A DNA stretch of 14,535 nt from Rhizobacter sp. Its GTDB lineage: Bacteria; Pseudomonadota; Gammaproteobacteria; Burkholderiales; Burkholderiaceae_C. The stretch is from positions 1-14,535 of the forward strand of contig JANYFX010000242.1 in the NCBI GenBank assembly GCA_025359585.1. Reading direction: 5' to 3'. The position numbers and the translations under genes were made by a program. This document shows positions 1-6,901 of this stretch, in pieces (the stretch's first letter is position 1; the number at the start of each line of letters is the position of its first letter). The notes under the pieces are model-generated. The model made no database searches. It saw only the letters and a list, made by a program, of their open reading frames with translations, and was not told where the DNA came from.

Positions 1-588
1 CCGGCACAGACGGCGTTGCGCGAGGCGACAGCAAGCCATCGATATGCCGGCATGCAGATCTCGCCCGAGCAGGGCCAGTTCATGGCCTTGCTGGCGCGCC
101 TGACCGGCGCGCGGCGCGCGATCGAGATCGGCGTGTTCACCGGTTACAGCGCGCTCGCGGTGGCGCTGGCCTTGCCCGACGACGGTTACCTGCTGGCCTG
201 CGACATCAGCGACGAGTACACACGGGTCGGCCGGCCGTTCTGGGCCGAGGCGGGTGTGGCGCACAAGATCGACCTGCGCCTGGCCTCTGCGCTTGCCACG
301 CTCGACGCACAACTGGCCGAGGGCCACGCCGCGAGTTTCGACTTCGCGTTCATCGACGCCGACAAGACCGGCTACGACGCGTACTACGAACGTTGCCTGA
401 GGCTGCTGCGCACCGGCGGCCTGATCGCGATCGACAACGTGTTGTGGGGCGGCGCTGTCGCCCGCGCGGCCGACAGCGACGACACGCGCGCGCTGCAGGC
501 ACTCAACGACAAGCTGCACCACGACGAACGTGTCGACCTGTCGCTGCTGCCGATCGGCGACGGCCTGACGCTGGCGCGCAAACGCTAG
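1..588 (+). CDS. SAM-dependent O-methyltransferase, class I, CCoAOMT-like (5' end missing)
   Basis: The frame is open from the first base, so the true start lies upstream; 195 residues are visible and perhaps 25-35 are missing by comparison with the family. It should transfer a methyl group from S-adenosylmethionine to a hydroxyl of a small, probably catechol-like molecule in the cytoplasm, using a divalent metal. Visible motifs are the SAM-binding loop (AIEIGVFTGYSALA, encoded near 118-160), the metal-binding FIDADK segment (near 348-365) and the second metal-ligand pair in AIDNVLWGG (near 427-453). The C-terminus LLPIGDGLTLARKR is the usual end of this family. The stop TAG is at 586-588. 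Convergent with the glutathione transferase gene, 17 bases away. The physiological substrate cannot be told from sequence. An internal TTG at 16 could be taken as a start but would remove conserved N-terminal sequence. Confidence 0.9.
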   Translation, partial: PAQTALREATASHRYAGMQISPEQGQFMALLARLTGARRAIEIGVFTGYSALAVALALPDDGYLLACDISDEYTRVGRPFWAEAGVAHKIDLRLASALATLDAQLAEGHAASFDFAFIDADKTGYDAYYERCLRLLRTGGLIAIDNVLWGGAVARAADSDDTRALQALNDKLHHDERVDLSLLPIGDGLTLARKR

Positions 589-605
589 CGCCGGGGCCAC
601 GCCGA

Positions 606-1310
606 TCAGTGTTTCTGGTATTGCGTCGAGCCGAACAAGACTTCACGCGCCTTGTCGTCGTGCAGCGGCTTGCGCAGCGTTGCCAGCACCTCCACGCCGC
701 GCTTGACCGCCGGCCGCGCCGCGATCTCGTCGAACCAGCCCTTCAGGTGCGGGTAGTCGTTCCAGTCGATGCCCTGGTTCTTCCACGAGCGCAGCCACGG
801 GAAGATCGCGATGTCGGCGATGGTGTAGGCCGGCCCCGCGATGTATTTGCTGTTGGCGAGGCGCTTGTTCATCACGCCGTACAGGCGTTTGGCCTCGTTG
901 CTGTAGCGGTTCACCGCGTACTCGATCTTCTCGGGCGCGTAGATGCGGAAGTGGTGGGCCTGGCCAAGCATCGGGCCGACGCCGCCCATCTGGAACATCA
1001 GCCATTCGAGCGTCTTGTACTTGCCGCGCGTATCGTTCGGCAGGAACTTGCCGGTCTTGCCGGCGAGGTACAGCAGGATCGCACCCGACTCGAACAGCGA
1101 CATCGGCTGGCCGTCGGGGCCGTTCGGGTCGGTGATCGCCGGGATCTTGTTGTTCGGGCTGATGGCCAGAAAGTCGGGCTTGAACTGGTCGCCCGCGCCG
1201 ATGTCGACCGCATGAGCGCGGTAGGGCAGGCCGCACTCCTCCAGCATGATGTGAACCTTGTGCCCGTTCGGTGTGGCCCACGAATACACTTCGATGATGT
1301 CGTTGCTCAT
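606..1310 (-). CDS. Nu-class glutathione transferase, YfcG/YghU-like disulfide-bond reductase
   Basis: 234 residues. The N-terminal thioredoxin-fold domain (about 1-90) carries TPNGHK at 13-18, SPNNKIPAI at 51-59 and the glutathione-binding ESGA at 74-77; the helical domain follows with GGVGPMLGQAHHF at 109-121. These match E. coli YfcG and YghU as I remember them. That class uses the Thr/Asn of the TPN motif in place of a catalytic Ser, Tyr or Cys, binds two glutathiones and reduces small disulfides; activity on organic hydroperoxides is also known. The ATG at 1308-1310 is chosen because GGAAGGAAGGCAGC precedes it and because the family starts close to the beta strand that follows; the frame stays open upstream to 1523, but that part overlaps the divergent gene and has no family similarity. 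Cytoplasmic. Probably monocistronic. Family assignment is firm; physiological substrate unknown. Confidence 0.92.
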   Translation of the reverse strand: MSNDIIEVYSWATPNGHKVHIMLEECGLPYRAHAVDIGAGDQFKPDFLAISPNNKIPAITDPNGPDGQPMSLFESGAILLYLAGKTGKFLPNDTRGKYKTLEWLMFQMGGVGPMLGQAHHFRIYAPEKIEYAVNRYSNEAKRLYGVMNKRLANSKYIAGPAYTIADIAIFPWLRSWKNQGIDWNDYPHLKGWFDEIAARPAVKRGVEVLATLRKPLHDDKAREVLFGSTQYQKH

Positions 1311-1351
1311 GCTGCCTTCCTTCCAGTGCACGGTGTGTGCGCTCGGCAACC

Positions 1352-1357
1352 ACTCTA
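1352..1357 (-). promoter_or_regulatory. Possible -10 element for the glutathione transferase gene
   Basis: The minus strand reads TAGAGT here, matching four of six positions of TATAAT, and would place a transcript start about 35 bases before the ATG at 1310. No good -35 hexamer lies 16-18 bases upstream. The same TAGAGT hexamer precedes the FimV-like gene. Weak evidence. Confidence 0.22.
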
Positions 1358-1374
1358 GTTGATTGGGCGCGGGC

Positions 1375-2127
1375 ATGCTCGGCTCCTTCAAGCGTCTGTT
1401 CACCCGGCATGGGGCGGAACACGACTTCACCGAGGTGGTGGAGTGGGCGCGCCGCAGCGGCCACGCGTTCAAGCGGGTGCGTGGCGAAGACGGCTTCGTG
1501 ATCGACGGTGCGCTCGAAGGCATGCCCTGGCGTCTCGAGTGGGGCCCGCCGCAGCGTGACTACATCGGCGGCCACGAACTGCGCCTGCGCATGGAGCTCG
1601 CGCTGCCGCACGAGATGCAGATGCTGGTGCTGTCGCGCACGCTGATGGAAGTGCTGGAGCGCGCCACCTACGAGCAATTCACCGACAGCATGCAGACGCA
1701 GATCGGCACGGCCCAGACGCCCGAAGAAATGCGCTGGCTCGTGATGTTTCCGAAGGTCGATCTGGCGGCACTGAAAAGCCACCGCGTGCGTTTCGGTGCG
1801 GTGGCCAGCGTGCCGGCCGCCGGCCTGGCGTGGATCGAAGGGCCGCTGGCCGAGGCGCTGGTGCGTGCCGCCGACCGGCTGCTGCGCTACGACCCGCCGT
1901 TCGTGTTGATGACCTTGCGCAGCCGTGCCTACCTGCGCATGCTGATGGACACACCCGATCCGGCAGAGATCAGCGCCGCACTCGGTGTGTTCGAGACGGC
2001 GGTGACACAGGCGCTCGCCGCAGCCACTGGTTTCGATGGCCCGGGCGGGCAGTGGCACTCGACCTCGTCGACGGCCTGGCAGAGCCTGCACTCCGAAGAA
2101 CTGCAGGACCCGGACAAGCCGGAATAA
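1375..2127 (+). CDS. Conserved hypothetical protein, function unknown
   Basis: 250 residues, not assignable to a characterised family by eye. I have a general memory of similar uncharacterised proteins in Burkholderiales (start MLGSFKRLF, then GFVIDG and MPWRLEWGPPQRDYI). The protein looks soluble: no signal peptide or membrane helix. It has a mixed N-terminal part with an amphipathic GALEGMPWRLEWGPP strand region (about 47-62), a middle part ending in EEMRWLVMFPKVDL, and a helical C-terminal part (FETAVTQALAAATGF) followed by a Ser/Thr-rich tail. Codon use and GC-rich third positions agree with a real gene. The ATG at 1375 is chosen although no clear ribosome binding site precedes it; a TTG at 1363 is the only nearby alternative. 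It starts 64 bases from the divergent glutathione transferase gene and converges on the acyl-CoA dehydrogenase gene with a 9-base gap. No function is proposed. Confidence 0.82.
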   Translation: MLGSFKRLFTRHGAEHDFTEVVEWARRSGHAFKRVRGEDGFVIDGALEGMPWRLEWGPPQRDYIGGHELRLRMELALPHEMQMLVLSRTLMEVLERATYEQFTDSMQTQIGTAQTPEEMRWLVMFPKVDLAALKSHRVRFGAVASVPAAGLAWIEGPLAEALVRAADRLLRYDPPFVLMTLRSRAYLRMLMDTPDPAEISAALGVFETAVTQALAAATGFDGPGGQWHSTSSTAWQSLHSEELQDPDKPE

Positions 2128-2136
2128 GCGCGCCGA

Positions 2137-3378
2137 CTAGGCGTACTTGCCGAGTTCGAGCTTGGCGATCGCGTTGCGGTGGACTTCGTCCGGGCCGTCG
2201 GCAAAACGCAGCGTGCGGGCACCGGCGTAGAAGCCGGCCAGCGGAAAGTCTTCGCAGACACCACCGCCGCCGTGCGCCTGCATGGCCCAGTCGATCACCT
2301 GCAGCGCCATGCTCGGCGCCACCACCTTGATCATCGCGATCTCGGCCTTGGCGGTCTTGTTGCCGGCCACGTCCATGATCCAGGCCGCCTTCAGCGTCAG
2401 CAGGCGCGCCATGTCGATGCGGCAGCGTGCTTCGGCGATGCGCTCGCGCGTCACGCCTTGTTCTGCCACGCTGCGGCCGAAGGCCACGCGCGACGAAGCA
2501 CGTTTGCACATCAGCTCCAGCGAACGCTCGGCCAGGCCGATCAAACGCATGCAATGGTGAATGCGCCCTGGCCCGAGGCGGCCTTGCGCGATCTCGAAGC
2601 CGCGGCCTTCACCCAGAAGGATGTTGCTGGCCGGCACACGCACGTTGTCGAAGGTGATTTCCATGTGACCGTGCGGCGCGTCGTCGTAGCCGAACACCGA
2701 CAGCGGACGCAGCACCTTGATGCCCTTGGTGTCGGCCGGCACGAGGATCATCGACTGCTGCGAATGGCGCGGCGCTTCCGGGTCGGTCTTGCCCATGAAG
2801 ATGTAGATCTGGCAGCGCGGGTCGCCGGCGCCGCTGATCCACCACTTGCGGCCGTTGATGACGTAGTCGTCGCCGTCCCGTGCGATGCTCGACGCGATGT
2901 TCGTCGCGTCGGATGAGGCCACGGCCGGTTCCGTCATCGCAAACGCGCTGCGGATCTTGCCGTCGAGCAGCGGCTCGAGCCACTGCTTCTTGTGCTCGGC
3001 CTTGCCGTAGCGCTCGATCGTTTCCATGTTGCCGGTGTCGGGCGCCGAGCAGTTGAAGACTTCGCTCGACCAGGGCACGCGCCCCATGATCTCGGCCAGC
3101 GGCGCGTAGTCGCTGTTCGACAGGCCGAAGTCGCGGCCGTTGTGGGCCGCGCCTTCGCCACCGGCGGTGGGCGGCAGGAACAGGTTCCACAGGCCGATCG
3201 CGCGCGCTTTCGGCTTCAGCTCTTCGATGGTCTTGAGCGGCGTCCAGCGTTTGCCGGCGGCGGTGTTGGCGGCGATCTCGGCTTCGTATTTCGGCTCGGC
3301 CGGGTAGATGTGCTCGTCCATGAACCGCAGCAGCTTGGCTTGCAGGTCGAGGGTGCGGGGGGAATAGCTGAAGTCCAT
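2137..3378 (-). CDS. Acyl-CoA dehydrogenase, ACAD10/ACAD11-like
   Basis: 413 residues, a full-length flavoprotein dehydrogenase that oxidises an acyl-CoA at the alpha-beta position and passes electrons to electron-transferring flavoprotein. Order of parts: N-terminal helical domain (1-140), beta domain with FAMTEPAVASSDATN at 146-160 (flavin contact), then the C-terminal helical domain with RVAFGR at 297-302 and the terminal ADGPDEVHR at 393-401. The RLGPGRIHHCMR segment (267-278) is typical of the ACAD10/11-like branch. At the position of the usual catalytic Glu (the YEG of medium-chain enzymes) this protein has Asp394, which I also recall in ACAD10/11. The start is fixed by AAGGAGA seven bases before the ATG at 3376-3378. 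Last gene of the regulator-kinase-dehydrogenase run, 33 bases after the kinase gene. Likely substrate, by analogy, a 4-phosphooxy- or 4-hydroxyacyl-CoA; this is inference, and a plain medium- or long-chain substrate is possible. Confidence 0.93.
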   Translation of the reverse strand: MDFSYSPRTLDLQAKLLRFMDEHIYPAEPKYEAEIAANTAAGKRWTPLKTIEELKPKARAIGLWNLFLPPTAGGEGAAHNGRDFGLSNSDYAPLAEIMGRVPWSSEVFNCSAPDTGNMETIERYGKAEHKKQWLEPLLDGKIRSAFAMTEPAVASSDATNIASSIARDGDDYVINGRKWWISGAGDPRCQIYIFMGKTDPEAPRHSQQSMILVPADTKGIKVLRPLSVFGYDDAPHGHMEITFDNVRVPASNILLGEGRGFEIAQGRLGPGRIHHCMRLIGLAERSLELMCKRASSRVAFGRSVAEQGVTRERIAEARCRIDMARLLTLKAAWIMDVAGNKTAKAEIAMIKVVAPSMALQVIDWAMQAHGGGGVCEDFPLAGFYAGARTLRFADGPDEVHRNAIAKLELGKYA

Positions 3379-3411
3379 GGTGTTGTCTCCTTCGTCAATC
3401 GTTCGGGGCAA

Positions 3412-4488
3412 TCAGGATTGCTGCGCGATGCGCCAGCCCATTTCGGCCAGCGGTCGTGCGCCGGCCCCAGCTTGACGTGCTTGCGCGCTCGACGCTGTCC
3501 CCATCTCGACACGTTTTGCAATTCCTTGCAGGATGCCGGCGAGGCGGAACATGTTGTAGGCGAGGTAGAAGTTCCAGTCGGCCATCACGGCGTGCGGGTC
3601 GGGGCGGCCGGTGCGTTCGCAGTAGCGACGCACGTAGCTCTTCTCATCCGGGATGCCGAGTGCGACCAGGTCGAGGCCACCCACCCCGCGGAACTGACCC
3701 GGTTCGATGTGCCACGACATGCAGTGGTAGCTGAAGTCGGCCAGCGGGTGGCCGGTGGTCGACAGCTCCCAGTCGAGCACCGCGATCACACGCGGTTCGG
3801 TGGCGTGGAACATCAGGTTGTCGAGCCGGTAGTCGCCGTGCACAACCGAGATCTGGCCTTCGTCGCGGGCGCTGGCCGGAATGTTCGCTGGCAGCCATTC
3901 CATCAGCTTGTCCATCGCTTCGATGGGCTCGGTGATCGAGGCGAGGTACTGCTTGGTCCAGCGGCCGATCGAGCGCTCGAAATAGTTGCCGGGCTTGCCA
4001 TAGCTCGCAAGGCCCGCCTTGTTCACGTCGACGTTGTGCAGCGCGGCGATCACGCGGTTCATCTCGTCGTAGTAGGCGGCGCGGTCGGGTTTGGCGATGT
4101 CGGGCAGCGACTGGTCCCAGAACACACGGCCCTGCATGAACTCCATGACGTAGAAGGCGCGGCCGATCACGCTTTCGTCTTCGCACAGCAGGTGCATCTT
4201 CGGCACCGGCACGTCGCTGCCGTGCAGCGCGCTCATCACCGTGAACTCGCGCTCGACCGCGTGTGCCGAAGGCAGCAGCTTGGCGGCCGGGCCGGGCTTG
4301 GAGCGCATCACGTACGAGCGCTGCGGTGTGATCAGCTTGTAGGTCGGGTTCGACTGTCCGCCCTTGAACTGCTCGACCGTCAGCGGGCCTTTGAAGCCTT
4401 CGAGCCGGGTTTGCAGGTAAGCCTGCAGTGCGGTGGTGTCGAACTGGTGCGATTCGGCGACGGGCTTGGTTCCGGCGTTGGCTTCCAT
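3412..4488 (-). CDS. Phosphotransferase-fold (APH) kinase, ACAD10/ACAD11 kinase-domain and LvaA type
   Basis: 358 residues with the aminoglycoside-phosphotransferase/protein-kinase fold. Visible parts: nucleotide loop GGQSNPTYKL (43-52), RSKPGPAAKLL (62-72) with the probable ATP-binding Lys64, Glu80 or Glu81 of the next helix, hinge YVMEF (113-117), catalytic loop VVHGDYRLDNLMF (215-227) with Asp219 and Asn224, and metal-binding Asp239 in VLDWELS. Antibiotic resistance is unlikely: this subfamily sits beside acyl-CoA dehydrogenases, is fused to one in animal ACAD10/11, and includes LvaA, which phosphorylates 4-hydroxyvaleryl-CoA in Pseudomonas putida. The expected role is therefore phosphorylation of a hydroxyacyl-CoA, with the product passed to the dehydrogenase encoded next. 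ATG at 4486-4488 is preceded by GAGGTTGATGAC. It lies 24 bases after the Crp-type regulator gene and 33 before the dehydrogenase gene, so co-transcription is likely. Substrate is inferred, fold is certain. Confidence 0.92.
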   Translation of the reverse strand: MEANAGTKPVAESHQFDTTALQAYLQTRLEGFKGPLTVEQFKGGQSNPTYKLITPQRSYVMRSKPGPAAKLLPSAHAVEREFTVMSALHGSDVPVPKMHLLCEDESVIGRAFYVMEFMQGRVFWDQSLPDIAKPDRAAYYDEMNRVIAALHNVDVNKAGLASYGKPGNYFERSIGRWTKQYLASITEPIEAMDKLMEWLPANIPASARDEGQISVVHGDYRLDNLMFHATEPRVIAVLDWELSTTGHPLADFSYHCMSWHIEPGQFRGVGGLDLVALGIPDEKSYVRRYCERTGRPDPHAVMADWNFYLAYNMFRLAGILQGIAKRVEMGTASSAQARQAGAGARPLAEMGWRIAQQS

Positions 4489-4512
4489 GTCATCAACCTC
4501 GAGGTGGATTCA

Positions 4513-5241
4513 TCACTTGCTGGAAATCGCCAGCAGCTTCTCTTTCGACAGCACCACCAGCCGCGTCGGCTCGATGCGCACCGCGCCATCGCGTTCGAAG
4601 CCCTTCAACTCCTGGTTCACCCGCTGGCGCGAGGCACCGAGCAGCTGCGCCAAGTCTTCCTGGGCGAGTTGCAGGCCGATGCGGATTTCTTCGCCCTCGT
4701 TGATGCCGTAGCTGCGCGCCAGCAGCAGGATCTGCTTGGCCAGGCGCGAGGCGAGCGGGCGGGTGTTCAGGTCTTCGACCGCATCGAACATCAGCCTCAG
4801 ACGCCGGCAATTGAGCCGCAGCAGCGCTTCGTACAACTCGGTGTGCTGTGCCAGCAGCTCCTTGAAATCGGCCTTGCGAACGACCAGCAGCGTGGTCTCG
4901 CCATGCGCGTTGGAATCGTGGGTGCGCGGCAGGCCGTCGAACAGCGAGATGTCGCCGAACCAGGTGCCGGGCTCCACGTAGGTGAGCGTGATCTGCTTGC
5001 CCGAGAGCGAGACCGAGCTGACCCGCACCGCGCCCTTGGCAACACCGCACCACTCGTCGGCCGGCGCACCGCGGGCCGACATCATGGCCCCGTCTTTCAA
5101 CCGGCGCACCACCGAGCGTGACAGGATGGCGTTGCGCAGGGGTTGAGAAAGTCGTGAAAACCAAGAGCCCGAATCAATGTTGGATTGTTCGGGAATTGTA
5201 AGAACGGGGGTGGTCATGTTCAGTCGCTGATGTGACAGCAT
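4513..5241 (-). CDS. Crp/Fnr-family transcriptional regulator
   Basis: 242 residues. A cyclic-nucleotide-binding-type jelly roll covers roughly 25-145 (WCGVAKGAVRVSS, GTWFGDISLFDG), then a long dimerisation helix (TELYEALLRLNCRRLRLMF) and a winged helix-turn-helix with LAQEDLAQLLGASRQRVNQEL as DNA-reading part. The Cys cluster of FNR oxygen sensors is absent. The phosphate-binding cassette is GDISLFDGLPRTHD; it has no clear FGE...RS signature of cAMP binders, so the ligand is uncertain. The start at 5239-5241 is preferred because GGAG lies seven bases upstream; the next ATG (5215-5217, MTTPVLT) has no ribosome site. First gene of the run with the kinase and dehydrogenase and divergent from the aldolase gene, so it may control both. 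A 13-base inverted repeat covers its start codon. Confidence 0.9.
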   Translation of the reverse strand: MLSHQRLNMTTPVLTIPEQSNIDSGSWFSRLSQPLRNAILSRSVVRRLKDGAMMSARGAPADEWCGVAKGAVRVSSVSLSGKQITLTYVEPGTWFGDISLFDGLPRTHDSNAHGETTLLVVRKADFKELLAQHTELYEALLRLNCRRLRLMFDAVEDLNTRPLASRLAKQILLLARSYGINEGEEIRIGLQLAQEDLAQLLGASRQRVNQELKGFERDGAVRIEPTRLVVLSKEKLLAISSK

Positions 5242-5260
5242 GATGCTGCTCCGCTAACCT
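5232..5260 (+). promoter_or_regulatory. Possible sigma-70 promoter for the aldolase-type gene
   Basis: GTGACA (5232-5237, five of six matches to TTGACA) and TAACCT (5255-5260, first two and last base of TATAAT) are separated by exactly 17 bases. A start near 5267 would give a leader of about 66 bases. The -35 lies inside the N-terminal codons of the divergent regulator gene, so the regulator's own translation start and this promoter would overlap. Only spacing and partial matches support it. Confidence 0.28.
5236..5248. repeat. Perfect 13-base inverted repeat over the regulator start codon
   Basis: CAGCAT-G-ATGCTG is a perfect palindrome with six-base arms around one central base. It overlaps the proposed ATG of the Crp-type regulator (5239-5241) and lies between the elements of the proposed aldolase promoter. 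It could be an operator for the regulator or chance; a second imperfect element, TGTC-N10-GACA, lies at 5263-5280. Confidence 0.35.
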
Positions 5261-5332
5261 ATTGTCCATGACATGCGACAGCCGATCGCAGCCATGAGCA
5301 CGCACTTGTCAACGCACCCGAAGGAGACCCCC

Positions 5333-6115
5333 ATGAACGCCGCCGCAGCACTGAAGATTCCGAGCCTCAAGAACGAAGTCAGCGCCGAGGAATGGCAGAC
5401 GCGCGTCAATCTCGCGGCCGCCTATCGGCTCGTCGCCATGTTCAAGTGGGACGACCTGGTGTTCACCCACATCAGCGCCCGCGTTCCTGGCAGTCACGAC
5501 TCGTTCCTGATCAACCCGTATGGCCTGATGTTCGAAGAGATCACCGCGTCGAGCCTGATCAAGATCGACGCACAGGGCAACAAGCTCGACCACTCGCCGT
5601 ACGACGTCAACCCGGCCGGCTTCACGATCCACAGCGCGATCCATTCGTCGCGCCACGACGCGCAGTGCGTGATGCACACGCACACGCTCAACGGCATCGC
5701 GGTGTCGGCGCAGAAGGCCGGCGTGCTGCCGATCTCGCAGCAGTCGATCTTCGTGCTGTCGAGCCTGAGTTACCACGACTACGAAGGCGTGGCCTTGCGC
5801 GACGACGAGAAGCCGCGGCTGGTCGCCGACCTCGGCGTCGACAACAACTACCTGATGCTGCGCAACCACGGCCTGCTCACACTCGGGCGCACGATCCCCG
5901 ATGCGTTCCTGGCGATGTACCTGTTCGAGACGGTGTGCACGATCCAGGTCCGCGCGATGGCCGGTGGCACTGAACTGACGCAGGTTGATCCGCGCATCAT
6001 CGCCGGCGCCGCCGAGCAGGCCCGCGTGGGCACGCGCGGCGTCGGCGGCGGTGCGCTCACCTGGCCGGGCCTGCTGCGCCGGCTCGACCGCAGCGACGCC
6101 AGCTACGCGAGCTGA
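5333..6115 (+). CDS. Class II aldolase/adducin-domain protein
   Basis: 260 residues covering one class II aldolase/adducin domain. Family members are zinc-dependent lyases or epimerases such as fuculose-phosphate aldolase, or non-catalytic relatives. The metal-binding histidines are in place: His115 and His117 in VMHTHTLNG and His179 in LRNHGLL; the substrate-phosphate/glycine region is represented by FTHISARVPGS (44-54) and INPYGLMFEEI (60-70). Start at 5333 is set by AAGGAGA followed by five bases; ATGs at 5273 and 5294 in frame lack such a site. It is divergent from the Crp-type regulator gene and ends six bases before the converging crotonase-type gene. The Burkholderiales relatives I recall are annotated only as class II aldolase/adducin proteins, so the substrate stays open. 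Involvement in the neighbouring acyl-CoA pathway is suggested only by position. Confidence 0.9.
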   Translation: MNAAAALKIPSLKNEVSAEEWQTRVNLAAAYRLVAMFKWDDLVFTHISARVPGSHDSFLINPYGLMFEEITASSLIKIDAQGNKLDHSPYDVNPAGFTIHSAIHSSRHDAQCVMHTHTLNGIAVSAQKAGVLPISQQSIFVLSSLSYHDYEGVALRDDEKPRLVADLGVDNNYLMLRNHGLLTLGRTIPDAFLAMYLFETVCTIQVRAMAGGTELTQVDPRIIAGAAEQARVGTRGVGGGALTWPGLLRRLDRSDASYAS

Positions 6116-6121
6116 TCGGCT

Positions 6122-6901
6122 TCAGCGGAAGTTCGGCGGGCGTTTGGCCATGAAGGCCTGCAGGCCTTCGCCGGCGTTGGCGTGGAACAGGTTGTTGATG
6201 AAGTGATCGCGCTCGGCGCCGAGTTGCGCCGTCAGCGTTTGTGTGCCGGCCTGCTGCACCAGTTCCTTGGCGCTGGCAATGGCGTTGGGTGCCATGTCGG
6301 CGAGCCGCTGCGCGACACGCAAGGCTTCGCTGAACGCCTGCGCGCTGCCCGCGAGCCAGCCGATGAGGCCCCAGCCCTGCAGCTGCTGCGCGGTGACCGG
6401 ATCGCCTAGCCAGACCAGCTTTTGCACCAGCGCGCGAGGCAGGGCTTGCGCAAGGCTCCAGGTCGCGCCGCCGTCGGGTGACAAACCGATGCGGCCGTAG
6501 GAAAGAATGAAGCGCGCGTCGTCGGCCGCAACGATCAGGTCACAGGCCAGTGCGAGCGAAAAACCGGCGCCGGCCGCCGCGCCCTCGACGCACGCGATCA
6601 CCGGTTTCGGGCAGGCACGCAGGGCTTCGACGAACTGGTGCAAGTGGTCGAGCATCTGGCGCTGCGCGTCGGGGCCGGACTGGCGCCGCTCCATCAGGCC
6701 CTGCAGGTTGCCACCCGCGCAAAAATGAGCGCCGTCACCGCGCAGGATCACGGCGCGCAGGGTTTCGTCGGCTTCGGCCACGCCGAGTGCTTCGATGCCG
6801 GCAGCGATCACCTGCTGCGACAGCGTGTTGCGGGTGCTCGGGTCGCTGATCGTCAGCACCAGCACAGCGCCATGGCGCTCGGTCAGCAGTTCTGAGGGCA
6901 T
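6122..6901 (-). CDS. Enoyl-CoA hydratase/isomerase (crotonase) family protein
   Basis: 259 residues, the usual length for a single-domain crotonase. The oxyanion-hole segments are GAHFCAGGNL (57-66) and EGAAAGAGFSLALACDL (106-122). The first hydratase Glu (in the QPE segment of rat crotonase) is not kept: the region reads SYGRIGLSPDGGATW, with Asp143 in the SPDGG motif. That arrangement resembles PaaG, whose catalytic Asp lies in VPDSGG and which shifts double bonds rather than adding water. The enzyme may therefore be an enoyl-CoA isomerase. Start at 6899-6901 (MPSELLTERHG) has AAGG six bases upstream; a longer frame to 6961 is Arg/Pro-rich and unlike the family. It converges on the aldolase gene and is divergent from the FimV-like gene. 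Fold assignment is firm, reaction is inferred. Confidence 0.92.
   Translation of the reverse strand: MPSELLTERHGAVLVLTISDPSTRNTLSQQVIAAGIEALGVAEADETLRAVILRGDGAHFCAGGNLQGLMERRQSGPDAQRQMLDHLHQFVEALRACPKPVIACVEGAAAGAGFSLALACDLIVAADDARFILSYGRIGLSPDGGATWSLAQALPRALVQKLVWLGDPVTAQQLQGWGLIGWLAGSAQAFSEALRVAQRLADMAPNAIASAKELVQQAGTQTLTAQLGAERDHFINNLFHANAGEGLQAFMAKRPPNFR

Noticed and set aside
3412..4488. Aminoglycoside resistance gene.
   Set aside because: The fold is that of APH enzymes, but the subfamily and its acyl-CoA dehydrogenase neighbour point to a metabolic acyl-CoA kinase.
2992..5121. A 709-codon open frame on the plus strand.
   Set aside because: It lies wholly opposite the dehydrogenase, kinase and regulator genes, has a His/Arg/Val-rich composition typical of antisense frames in GC-rich DNA, and shows no family similarity.
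4513..5241. FNR-type oxygen sensor.
   Set aside because: The N-terminal cysteine cluster that holds the iron-sulfur centre is absent.
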